11,402 nucleotides of DNA from Chitinophagaceae bacterium. GTDB taxonomy: Bacteria; Bacteroidota; Bacteroidia; Chitinophagales; Chitinophagaceae. Position numbers and translations under genes: made by a program. Below, piece by piece: positions 1 to 6,036 of this stretch. The stretch covers positions 1 to 11,402 of the forward strand of contig JADGPY010000277.1 of NCBI GenBank assembly GCA_017882205.1. Reading direction: 5' to 3'. Under the pieces are notes generated by a model. That model was not told the origin of the DNA and searched no databases. It saw nothing but the letters and a program-made list of their open reading frames with translations. Every line of letters starts with the position of its first letter. Within the stretch, counting starts at the first letter, position 1.

Positions 1-179
1 AATTTAAGAACATATATCATGACCTGGCAGCAAAGAACAGAATAACTTTAATTCCCTTTCTTTTGCAAGGTGTTGGTGGCGAAGTAAAGCTTAACCAGCA
101 AGATGGTATACACCCAACAGCCGAAGGTGATAAAATAGTGGCAGAAAATATTTGGAAAGTGTTGAAGGATGATTTGTAG
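1..179 (+). CDS. TesA-like SGNH/GDSL arylesterase/lysophospholipase, C-terminal fragment
   Basis: This is the 3' end of a gene cut by the left edge of the window. Its first full codon is at 3 and its TAG stop at 177-179, leaving 58 residues. The fragment carries the block V motif of SGNH hydrolases, DGIHPTAEGDKIVAENIW, in which the Asp and His of D-x-x-H-P complete the catalytic triad. The preceding stretch, LIPFLLQGVGGEVKLNQQ, is typical of TesA-type arylesterase / acyl-CoA thioesterase I / lysophospholipase proteins. The family hydrolyses short acyl esters and thioesters, usually in the periplasm. The nucleophile Ser (GDSL block I) and any signal peptide lie outside the window, so substrate and location cannot be read here. 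The gene is convergent with the outer-membrane protein gene, with only 4 bp between the two stop codons. Confidence 0.88.
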   Translation, partial: FKNIYHDLAAKNRITLIPFLLQGVGGEVKLNQQDGIHPTAEGDKIVAENIWKVLKDDL

Positions 180-183
180 ATGA

Positions 184-948
184 TTATTTAATTCTATACC
201 CGAGGATTAATTTAGCGATATTATTATCTGTGGCTTTTGTAAATCCAAGCCCATAGCCAAAGTTGATTTCCCAATCAGGGCTTACATTGAGATCTGCCAC
301 TCCAAATATTTGATGTTCTTGTTCCTGGGCAGGCACAAATTTGAATAATTCGCCCAAAGAACCATAATATTCAAAACCCAGTGCCCAAACTTTCGAGGCA
401 GAATAGCTTGCTTTGACATTTGGAGAAAAAGTATATCCATTTTTGCTGTTCATGCCATGCAGAGATTTATCCAAAGTCGGATTAAAGGCGAGGTAGAGAC
501 GACCAAAGGTCTTATCAACAATGGGCCTTATTTCCAGTGTCCAGTCATCTTCACTATACTGGAGCTTTTGATAACCCCCTTCCACAGAAAGACTAACCCC
601 AACTGGCCAGTGCCATTTCTCCGGAATCCTTATTCTAGGCCTTATATGGCTTCCAACATAATTGGTTCTTCCGCCTGATCCAATAGCATTGAAGAAATAA
701 AATCCTATTTCAAAATTTTCTGAAAATCCATGAGTGATCTCTATAGTTTCATGAAACATGTGATGGGTTGGGAAAACTCCATTTCCAACCAAACTACCTC
801 CAAAAGTGTAATTGGAGTGCAATTCCAGCATAGTAGTTTTTGGTGCAACAGTTTCTGATCCATATACCTGTATTTCATAATTCTCCTGGGAAAGGGCATT
901 CAAAGCATACGTACAACCTGCCAAAAGAAAAAATAGTTGTTTTTTCAT
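184..948 (-). CDS. Predicted outer-membrane beta-barrel protein, conserved, function unknown
   Basis: A 254-residue exported protein. Residues 1-21 form a short signal peptide ending ALSQ, the usual Bacteroidota cleavage context. The mature part is a run of alternating aromatic/polar strands (for example 41-49, 77-87, 116-127, 136-146, 149-158, 188-196, 227-237 and 244-252), as expected for a small beta-barrel in the outer membrane. Landmarks that I recognise as a recurrent conserved family without an assigned role are HETIEITHGF (66-75), HIRPRIRIPEKWHWPVGVSL (101-120), EIRPIVDK (139-146) and FNPTLDKSLHG (155-165). The sequence LAGC (9-12) also fits a lipobox, so a lipoprotein reading is possible. 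I prefer the non-lipidated form, because only 11 residues precede Cys12 and a good conventional cleavage site follows. It starts 56 bp downstream of the GH127 stop and is probably cotranscribed with it. Transport or a structural role is a guess. Confidence 0.72.
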   Translation of the reverse strand: MKKQLFFLLAGCTYALNALSQENYEIQVYGSETVAPKTTMLELHSNYTFGGSLVGNGVFPTHHMFHETIEITHGFSENFEIGFYFFNAIGSGGRTNYVGSHIRPRIRIPEKWHWPVGVSLSVEGGYQKLQYSEDDWTLEIRPIVDKTFGRLYLAFNPTLDKSLHGMNSKNGYTFSPNVKASYSASKVWALGFEYYGSLGELFKFVPAQEQEHQIFGVADLNVSPDWEINFGYGLGFTKATDNNIAKLILGYRIK

Positions 949-1004
949 AATAAAACCAATTCCTTATTTGCGTATGAAAAAGTGAACAGATTATTGATAA
1001 TATC

Positions 1005-3011
1005 TTACCTGCTAATTATATCTATAGCATTAACCCGCTCCGGAAACCAAACCATCATTTCGCCTTTACCTCTGTTTGCCCATGCATAGTAAGGTATTGC
1101 CATGAAAGGTTGTTTTACCGTGGAGATATTTTGATTATTATCAATCAATACTTTTGGCACATCACTTTTTAAGATTGTAATTCCATTTAACATATCTGCT
1201 TTATACTCGCTGGTAAAAATGGCATTATTGGGAATTATAAAATTATCTGTACTTGTGTTGTTATCTATCCCCTCTGCACAATATATAATAGGTCCACGCT
1301 GCAATGCTACTTTACCAATATCATCTTTTAGATTTTCATTGGCAACGACTCTTCTTATTTCCATAGGCAAATCAACTTCCACTACATCATTTTTTTTCCA
1401 TGTTTTATTAATAAGAGCATATCCATTTTGAATTTTATAATCTATAACCTGTCCATTTACTTTGATATTTACCTGTTGATTAGAAGGATTTTCAAATTGA
1501 TATAAGGTGGAAGGAATCGCTTTGTTTTGAGCCCATCCCGGAATTCGAATCATTATATTAAATGCTTCAGATCTTTGTGGATTGATAGTAAATACCAGGT
1601 GCCCATCCCATGGATAATTATTTTGCTGTAAAATCTGAACGGGATTATTATGAATGTTTAATTCTGCTGCACAGCTTATAAAAAGATTTATAAAAATGTT
1701 TTCATCTTTCTGTGCATAAATATATCCGGGAACAGATGGAATTAACCTTACAAGATTGGTGGGACAACAGGAACAATCAAACCAGCCTGAGCGTTGAGCC
1801 TCCATATCTCCATGCGTAAAGCTATTTTTTATTTGCATAGCATTGGTATAGAAAAATGATTTACCATCTAAACCAATACCTGATATTAATCCATTATACA
1901 AGGTTTTTTCCAAAACATCAATGTATTTGGAATCACCATGCAGTAAGAACATTCTCTCGTTCCAGAAAACATTTGCAATGGCAGCGCAGGTTTCGTTATA
2001 CGCCGTAGCATTTGGTAATTCATAATTATTTCCAAAACGTTCGCCATCGCCGTTTGAGCCAACACTTCCCTGCACATACATTTTTTTCTCAACAACATTT
2101 TGCCATATTTTATCTATGGTATGTAATAAGGAATCATCTCCTGTCAGCGCTGCAACATCGGCAATAGCAGAATACAAATATCCCGCCCGAACTGCATGAC
2201 CTTCTGCTTCATCTTGTTCCACTACAGGTTTATCATCCTGCCAATAAGCTCCGTTTTTCCATGGATCATGGCTATTTTTATCGTACCCATTATAATGTCC
2301 TCTTTCTTCAATAAAAAATTTTGCAGTAGTTAAATATTCTTTTTTGCCAGTAATGCGATAAAGCTTTACCAATCCCATTTCCACAATTTCATGGCCAGGA
2401 GCCACATGTTTTTTGTCAGGGCCAAATACTGAGCAAACAAGATCTGCATTCTTTAATGCGATATTTAATAAATTTCTTTTTTTTGTAGCGAGATAATGAG
2501 CAGCTGCTGCCTCATACAGGTGACCAGCATTATATAATTCGTGGCTCATCTCCCGTTCTTTTTCCCACCTCTCCTTTCCTAACCAAGGACCAACATTCAC
2601 CGGATCAATTGTTCTTGCAGTATATAAATATCCGTCTGGTTCCTGGGCTTTGCCAATGATCTTGATTAACGAATCCAGATACTTTTCCAGTTTGGCATCA
2701 GGATGAACGGCTAATGAGAAAGAAGCTCCTTCAATAGTTTTATAAATATCTGTATCATCAAATGGATAGTGTGTACAAAATTTTCCCTTCCTCTCTCCAG
2801 CCATTACAAAATTTTTTACACGTCCGGTGCTTTCGCATCGTTCAAATGAGGCAGGAATGGTAACGGTTCTGTTGATCTCGATGCGGGGCAGCCAAAAATT
2901 ATCAGTCAACTTTACTTTGGTAAAATCAACTGCCTGGATTGAATAATCACTGTGCTGTGCAAACACAACGGCAGAACAAAAAATTGTCAATAGCAAACTA
3001 GTTTTCTTCAT
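1005..3011 (-). CDS. Glycoside hydrolase family 127 (DUF1680), beta-L-arabinofuranosidase-like, exported
   Basis: A 668-residue protein with a signal peptide at 1-19 (ending VVFAQ), so it is exported, most likely to the periplasm. It has the GH127 layout: an N-terminal (alpha/alpha)6 barrel to about residue 430, then beta-sandwich regions ending in the AIPYYAWANRG motif. The zinc-cysteine active site is complete. E324 (in GERF), E340 and C342 (in NETC), and C415/C416 (in CSCCPTN, 413-419) align in order and spacing with Glu322, Glu338, Cys340, Cys417 and Cys418 of Bifidobacterium HypBA1, where Cys417 is the nucleophile. The family removes terminal beta-L-arabinofuranose from plant glycoprotein or pectin glycans. 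Exact substrate specificity is inferred and other sugars are possible. The ATG at 3009-3011 gives an ideal signal peptide. The outer-membrane barrel gene follows 56 bp downstream. No SusC/SusD pair or regulator lies within the window. Confidence 0.93.
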   Translation of the reverse strand: MKKTSLLLTIFCSAVVFAQHSDYSIQAVDFTKVKLTDNFWLPRIEINRTVTIPASFERCESTGRVKNFVMAGERKGKFCTHYPFDDTDIYKTIEGASFSLAVHPDAKLEKYLDSLIKIIGKAQEPDGYLYTARTIDPVNVGPWLGKERWEKEREMSHELYNAGHLYEAAAAHYLATKKRNLLNIALKNADLVCSVFGPDKKHVAPGHEIVEMGLVKLYRITGKKEYLTTAKFFIEERGHYNGYDKNSHDPWKNGAYWQDDKPVVEQDEAEGHAVRAGYLYSAIADVAALTGDDSLLHTIDKIWQNVVEKKMYVQGSVGSNGDGERFGNNYELPNATAYNETCAAIANVFWNERMFLLHGDSKYIDVLEKTLYNGLISGIGLDGKSFFYTNAMQIKNSFTHGDMEAQRSGWFDCSCCPTNLVRLIPSVPGYIYAQKDENIFINLFISCAAELNIHNNPVQILQQNNYPWDGHLVFTINPQRSEAFNIMIRIPGWAQNKAIPSTLYQFENPSNQQVNIKVNGQVIDYKIQNGYALINKTWKKNDVVEVDLPMEIRRVVANENLKDDIGKVALQRGPIIYCAEGIDNNTSTDNFIIPNNAIFTSEYKADMLNGITILKSDVPKVLIDNNQNISTVKQPFMAIPYYAWANRGKGEMMVWFPERVNAIDIISR

Positions 3012-3140
3012 CAGTTAATGTTTTAAAATTTATTTCACGGAAAACCTATATAAGCGTTAAAATATTTACATCTCAAATCCCTCAATAAAAGGTTCGATCT
3101 CAACTTAGTTCAGTAGATAAGTTGTATTTAAAAATAACAC

Positions 3141-3170
3141 TATTATTACTATTACTACTACTAATACTAC
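3141..3170. repeat. TAY trinucleotide microsatellite, 10 units
   Basis: Ten consecutive units of TAT/TAC, with one TAA, fill this stretch. They account for the artificial poly-leucine N-terminus seen when this region is translated on the + strand (the LLLLLLLL run). The tract sits just upstream of the VOC gene remnant and may be a product of slippage in sequence no longer under selection. Confidence 0.8.
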
Positions 3171-3220
3171 TTTTCAAGACCTTGAATGATAAACTCAAGA
3201 GGTTTATCATCTTCTTCGGT

Positions 3221-3352
3221 ACTAATCTTTCTACTGGCGGAAAAATTATGCACCCATTATCAAAACAATTTTGTGGTGCAACATTTGGTGTTCTTACCGA
3301 TAAGTTTGGTATCAGGTGGATGTTTAATTATGATGATAATCCACAGTCATGA
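3221..3352 (+). pseudogene. Remnant of a PhnB-like VOC (glyoxalase superfamily) protein, C-terminal 43 residues only
   Basis: Translation from about 3221 to the TGA at 3350-3352 gives a C-terminus that matches PhnB-like / 3-demethylubiquinone-9 3-methyltransferase-type VOC proteins. The recognisable parts are LSTGGKIMHPLSKQFCGA followed by TFGVLTDKFGIRWMFN. Intact members are about 130-160 residues, and here everything before the last beta-strands is missing. The same frame can be extended to an ATG at 3122, but the added N-terminus is mostly microsatellite-derived leucines and shows no family similarity. The sequence immediately upstream of the tract leads straight into the GH127 start. I read this as a truncated, non-functional relic. 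A short expressed peptide cannot be excluded. Confidence 0.68.
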
Positions 3353-3392
3353 ATAACTAGTTTATTGAGAGGTTAATTGCAGGGTAAATTTC

Positions 3393-3443
3393 ACACATAG
3401 GACACACATAGTGAAATATTATCGCTATGTGTGTCCTATGTGT
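3393..3443. repeat. Long near-perfect hairpin of CTATGTG units, possible bidirectional terminator
   Basis: ACACATAGGACACACATAG (3393-3411) and CTATGTGTGTCCTATGTGT (3425-3443) are perfect 19-bp complements. Three further pairs (T3412-G3424 wobble, G3413-C3423, A3414-T3422) bring the stem to 22 bp with a 7-nt loop. The unit CTATGTG recurs outside the stem at 3453-3459, with a variant CTATTGTG at 3444-3451. The hairpin lies 26 nt past the stop of the T9SS protein gene and 40 nt past the VOC relic. It could end transcription or protect the 3' end in either direction. There is no T-tract, so a classical intrinsic terminator is uncertain, and a dispersed palindromic repeat is equally possible. Confidence 0.75.
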
Positions 3444-3468
3444 CTATTGTGACTATGTGGTTAGACGT

Positions 3469-4557
3469 TTATTGTTGTTTCATTAATTTGATGCGCATCT
3501 TTCTATCTTTTGTAATCACTTCCAGGTAGTAAAATCCGTTTGGCAATCCATCTACATTGTTGATGTTTATTTTATTATTTCCTTTCTGAAGATTCGCTGT
3601 TTGTGTTCTTACTATGTTTCCGGAATTATCTATTACATGGATGATTCCTGGTTCATCATTATCGCAATCTATCTTCACCTGTACTCTCTTACTAAATGGA
3701 TTTGGATAAACTACCATTAGGCTGATCCCTTTGGCCTCCACACTAATGGTAATGGCTTTGCTATAACTATAATTGCCATCTTTATCTACAATGACTAACC
3801 GGTAAAAATTGGAGCCTTTTTCTGCTAATATGTCTAAATAGGTAAAGTTGCTGTTAGTATTATTGTCCTCATCAATAACAACCTGGCCAATTTGCCTGAA
3901 ATTTGTTCCATCAGTACTTCTTTCGATTTCAAAATGTTTTAAGCTGGCATTAATGAAAGCTTTCCAGCCTAATTCTACAAAACCGTTAGCATAAGCGCCT
4001 GTAAATTGGTTGATACTGGTAGGCATTACCACTCCTGCTACTGCTTTTAAACCAGCATTAAGCGTAAGTTTTACCTGGCCTGCTTCCAGAGTAAAGAGGG
4101 GTGAAAATCCGGTAGCCGAGTCTGCTATGCTGGCATTACTACTATCGCTGCCTGCAGCATTTTGTGAAGTGAAAGTATAATCAGTTGAAGGGCTATCAAA
4201 TTTTAATTTAAAATATTTAAATCCTGCAGAAGGAACCTGGATGCTATCAAAAAGGAAATATCCATTGCTGTTAGTTATTCTTGTGCTTAGTATATTATTT
4301 GATGAATCGTAAAGTGTAACTGTTGAATTTGGAAGTGGAATATCAATTGCGTCTCTCTTGCCATTGCTGTCGAGGTCTATAAATACAAACTGACCAGCTG
4401 ATGCATAGTTATTTTTAGAAGTGTCGCGGGAATTCGATACATTCTGAGCATGTACATGAACAGTTAGTAATAACAGCAGCAAAGAGACAACCATCTGCAA
4501 AGCGATGGCTAGACGCTTATGCGGTCGTTTTTGGCTAAGGGTAAAAAATGTATTCAT
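3469..4557 (-). CDS. Type IX secretion system-exported protein with SdrD_B-like and FN3-like domains
   Basis: A 362-residue secreted protein. Residues 1-38 are a long signal peptide (basic stretch KRPHKR, hydrophobic core VVSLLLLLL, ending VHAQ). Residues about 54-170 resemble an SdrD_B/Cna-B-like immunoglobulin fold: FIDLDSNGKRDA (59-70), a VTLYDSSNN strand, a TNSNGYFLFD turn, and a closing FTLEAG...LTLNAGL. Residues about 180-272 look like a fibronectin III-type module, containing HFEIERSTDGTNF (208-220) and NFYRLVIVDKDGNYSYS. The tail from about 281 is a Por secretion (type A) sorting domain starting with YPNPFSK (284-290) and ending in YYLEVITKDRKMRIKLMK. Such tails direct passage through the T9SS and cleavage or anchoring at the cell surface. 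No enzymatic domain is visible, so a surface or adhesive role is likely but unproven. A shorter start at Met22 would still leave a signal core. It is transcribed divergently from panB. Confidence 0.85.
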   Translation of the reverse strand: MNTFFTLSQKRPHKRLAIALQMVVSLLLLLLTVHVHAQNVSNSRDTSKNNYASAGQFVFIDLDSNGKRDAIDIPLPNSTVTLYDSSNNILSTRITNSNGYFLFDSIQVPSAGFKYFKLKFDSPSTDYTFTSQNAAGSDSSNASIADSATGFSPLFTLEAGQVKLTLNAGLKAVAGVVMPTSINQFTGAYANGFVELGWKAFINASLKHFEIERSTDGTNFRQIGQVVIDEDNNTNSNFTYLDILAEKGSNFYRLVIVDKDGNYSYSKAITISVEAKGISLMVVYPNPFSKRVQVKIDCDNDEPGIIHVIDNSGNIVRTQTANLQKGNNKININNVDGLPNGFYYLEVITKDRKMRIKLMKQQ

Positions 4558-4578
4558 CTTACTTGTTTCAGAGGTTAT

Positions 4579-4601
4579 TTATTCCTTTTACAGAGGAATA
4601 A
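4579..4601. repeat. Inverted repeat upstream of the T9SS protein start
   Basis: TTATTCCT (4579-4586) and AGGAATAA (4594-4601) pair perfectly. A T-G wobble and a T-A pair extend the stem to 10 bp with a 3-nt loop. It begins 22 bp upstream of the minus-strand ATG, so it would lie in the 5' untranslated RNA or promoter-proximal DNA of that gene. An operator or an RNA hairpin affecting translation are both possible. Confidence 0.5.
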
Positions 4602-4769
4602 TTTAAAACATCTGGTTTTTCAGCAAAATGGATATAGGATTTAGCTTTTCATTTAAATGGATAATGGATTATAACTTCCGCTGAATCTATCAACAGATCT
4701 GTTTAGTACTGTAAAAAACTATTAAAATCTTTTACAAGCTAAATATGATACAAAAAGATTTTGTTGTAT

Positions 4770-4818
4770 TTTGACAAGCCTGTTGATCTAAAAATTACAA
4801 TAAATCAAACTTGTCAAA
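4770..4818. repeat. Bipartite dyad TTTGACAAG ... CTTGTCAAA
   Basis: TTTGACAAG (4770-4778) and CTTGTCAAA (4810-4818) are perfect 9-bp complements. Inside them TTGAT (4783-4787) and ATCAA (4804-4808) form a second stem, giving a two-stage hairpin with an internal loop and a 16-nt AT-rich apical loop. It sits mid-way between two divergent genes. It could be a regulator-binding site or an RNA structure in one of the leaders. No specific regulator is suggested by the sequence. Confidence 0.5.
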
Positions 4819-4927
4819 GTGAGGGAGAATGCACGTGTAAGAGAAAAATTCTAATGTTAGGGTATGCAAAGATATATAATGATTATTAATGATGCAAGTT
4901 TTTTGCAGTGTTTTTTTTGCCTTCTCC

Positions 4928-4977
4928 CTTCGCTCGAAGAAAATTGCCACGACCGCCCCGCTGACGTAGTCGGGCGG
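4928..4977. repeat. GC-rich patch with two small dyads
   Basis: CTTCG (4928-4932) / CGAAG (4935-4939) is followed by CCGCCC (4953-4958) / GGGCGG (4972-4977), the latter enclosing TGACGTA. An alternative pairing, CCCG (4957-4960) / CGGG (4971-4974), is also possible. The composition of 4946-4980 contrasts strongly with the AT-rich DNA on both sides. This suggests a small inserted or conserved element rather than drifted spacer. Confidence 0.4.
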
Positions 4978-5118
4978 GGGAAATCGTTTAATCGCGAAAA
5001 TCAAGGCCACAATCGAAATATGTTTATATTTTTACACCAGCGTGCTCACAGATGTTTTATTCTAACGCAGAGCCATCTCCAACTGTCTCGCTTCTTTTGA
5101 TCACTACAAATAATTAGT

Positions 5119-5934
5119 ATGCCAGTAAATAAAGAAGTAAAAAAGGTTACTACAAATACACTATTAAAAATGAAAGCTGCAGGGATCAAGATATCTATGA
5201 TCACTGCCTATGATTTTTCATTTGCAAAGATCTTTGATGCTGCAGGCATCGAGATCATACTGGTGGGAGATTCTGCAAGTAATGTAATGGCTGGGCATGA
5301 AACAACGCTTCCTATCACCCTTGACCAAATGATCTATCATGCCTCATCTGTTGTGCGAGGTATTAATCGTTGCCTGATCGTGGTTGATCTGCCGTTTGGT
5401 TCATACCAGGGAAATTCAAAAGAGGCATTGAACTCAACCATTCGAATCATGAAAGAAACAGGGGCACATGCCATTAAATTGGAAGGTGGCGAAGAAATTA
5501 TAGAATCTGTAAAACGGATTATCAGTTCAGGAGTTCCGGTTATGGGGCACCTTGGATTAACTCCACAGTCAATTTATAAATTCGGTACTTATAGTGTAAG
5601 AGCTAAAGAAGAAGCCGAAGCCGAAAAATTAAAGCAAGATGCTTTGTTGCTCGAGGAAGCGGGATGTTTCGGGGTGGTTTTGGAAAAGATCCCTGCACGC
5701 CTTGCCCGGGAAGTAACGGAAAGCCTTACTATTCCCACTATCGGAATTGGTGCAGGAAGATATTGTGATGGACAGGTACTTGTTATGCATGATATGCTTG
5801 GCATCAATACTGAATTTAAACCGCGTTTTCTTCGTCAATATCTCAACTTGCATCAACAAATCACCGGGGCAGTTCAGGAATATATAAAAGATGTGAAATC
5901 TGGAGATTTCCCGAATGAAAAGGAGCAATACTAA
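5119..5934 (+). CDS. panB: 3-methyl-2-oxobutanoate hydroxymethyltransferase (PanB)
   Basis: A 271-residue cytoplasmic enzyme, close to the usual PanB length (E. coli 264). It transfers a hydroxymethyl group from 5,10-methylene-tetrahydrofolate to 2-oxoisovalerate, giving ketopantoate, the first committed step to pantothenate and CoA. The TIM-barrel signature motifs are all present: MITAYDFSFAKIFD (27-40), LVGDSASNVMAGHETTLPIT (48-67), VDLPFGSYQ (89-97), AIKLEGGE (118-125), VMGHLGLTPQS (141-151) and IGIGAGRYCDGQVLVMHDMLG (208-228). By alignment with the E. coli enzyme, D51 and D90 bind the metal, K120/E122 line the substrate pocket, and E189 corresponds to the catalytic Glu181. The ATG at 5119 places the conserved core at the expected distance. 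No panC or panD is adjacent, so the pathway is split in this genome. The downstream neighbour encodes an unrelated dehydrogenase. Confidence 0.97.
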   Translation: MPVNKEVKKVTTNTLLKMKAAGIKISMITAYDFSFAKIFDAAGIEIILVGDSASNVMAGHETTLPITLDQMIYHASSVVRGINRCLIVVDLPFGSYQGNSKEALNSTIRIMKETGAHAIKLEGGEEIIESVKRIISSGVPVMGHLGLTPQSIYKFGTYSVRAKEEAEAEKLKQDALLLEEAGCFGVVLEKIPARLAREVTESLTIPTIGIGAGRYCDGQVLVMHDMLGINTEFKPRFLRQYLNLHQQITGAVQEYIKDVKSGDFPNEKEQY

Positions 5935-5940
5935 ACAGCC

Positions 5941-6020
5941 AGTTCTTAGATCTTAGTTTAAGAACAGTTCTAAGTTAGCCTTCCTACCGCTGGCTAACTT
6001 AGAACTTAAAACTTAGAACT
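5941..6020. repeat. Cluster of TTCTAAG/CTTAGAA inverted repeats between panB and the ALDH gene
   Basis: AGTTCTAAGTTAGCC (5966-5980) and GGCTAACTTAGAACT (5992-6006) form a perfect 15-bp stem with an 11-nt loop. A second smaller dyad, GTTCTTA (5942-5948) / TAAGAAC (5959-5965), lies just before it, and a further CTTAGAACT follows at 6012-6020. The block fills almost the whole 102-bp gap. It could attenuate or terminate panB transcription, but no T-tract follows. The iterated motif looks more like a dispersed intergenic palindrome. Confidence 0.7.
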
Positions 6021-6036
6021 CATTAAATTCAAGCAA

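Larger units (their letters stand above)
3012..3468. other. Intergenic stretch of 457 bp with no intact gene
   Basis: This gap lies between the start of the minus-strand GH127 gene and the stop of the minus-strand T9SS protein gene. It contains the upstream region of GH127 (roughly 3012-3120), a TAY trinucleotide repeat, a small dyad (GATAAAC 3188-3194 / GTTTATC 3202-3208), the 3' remnant of a VOC-family gene, and a long hairpin. I could not find a convincing TAnnTTTG promoter for GH127. The best partial match is AAAACCTA on the + strand at 3041-3048, with no well-placed -33 TTG. Confidence 0.7.
4558..5118. other. Divergent intergenic region of 561 bp between the T9SS protein gene and panB
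   Basis: No credible gene is present in any frame. The spacer must contain the start signals of both neighbours. It holds three dyads (listed separately at 4579-4601, 4770-4818 and 4928-4977), the last in a short GC-rich patch inside otherwise AT-rich DNA. I found no clean TTG/TAnnTTTG pair for either gene. TATGTTTA at 5019-5026 is a 7-of-8-type partial match on the panB side but lacks a well-placed -33 TTG. Confidence 0.7.

Noticed and set aside
3122..3352. A 76-residue + strand frame with a poly-leucine N-terminus that looks like a membrane peptide
   Set aside because: The leucine run is the translation of the TAY microsatellite and the C-terminus is a VOC protein tail. I treat it as a relic, not a small membrane protein.
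3393..3459. The CTATGTG repeats as a CRISPR array
   Set aside because: Units are 7 bp, spacing is 8-11 bp where they are co-oriented, and the structure is a palindrome. There are no spacers of CRISPR size and no cas genes.
4762..4774. GTATTTTGAC as a promoter -7 box for panB
   Set aside because: It is one base short of TAnnTTTG, lies about 350 bp from the start codon and overlaps a dyad arm.
4795..5010. A 71-residue minus-strand frame crossing the GC-rich patch
   Set aside because: It has no recognisable domain, lies between divergent genes and spans two dyads. The open frame is explained by composition.
4864..5100. A 78-residue + strand frame just upstream of panB
   Set aside because: It has odd composition (many His, Phe, Cys), no family resemblance and overlaps the palindromic patch. 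It is not supported as a gene.
5629..5928. A 99-residue minus-strand frame inside panB
   Set aside because: It overlaps conserved PanB motifs on the other strand and has no features of its own.
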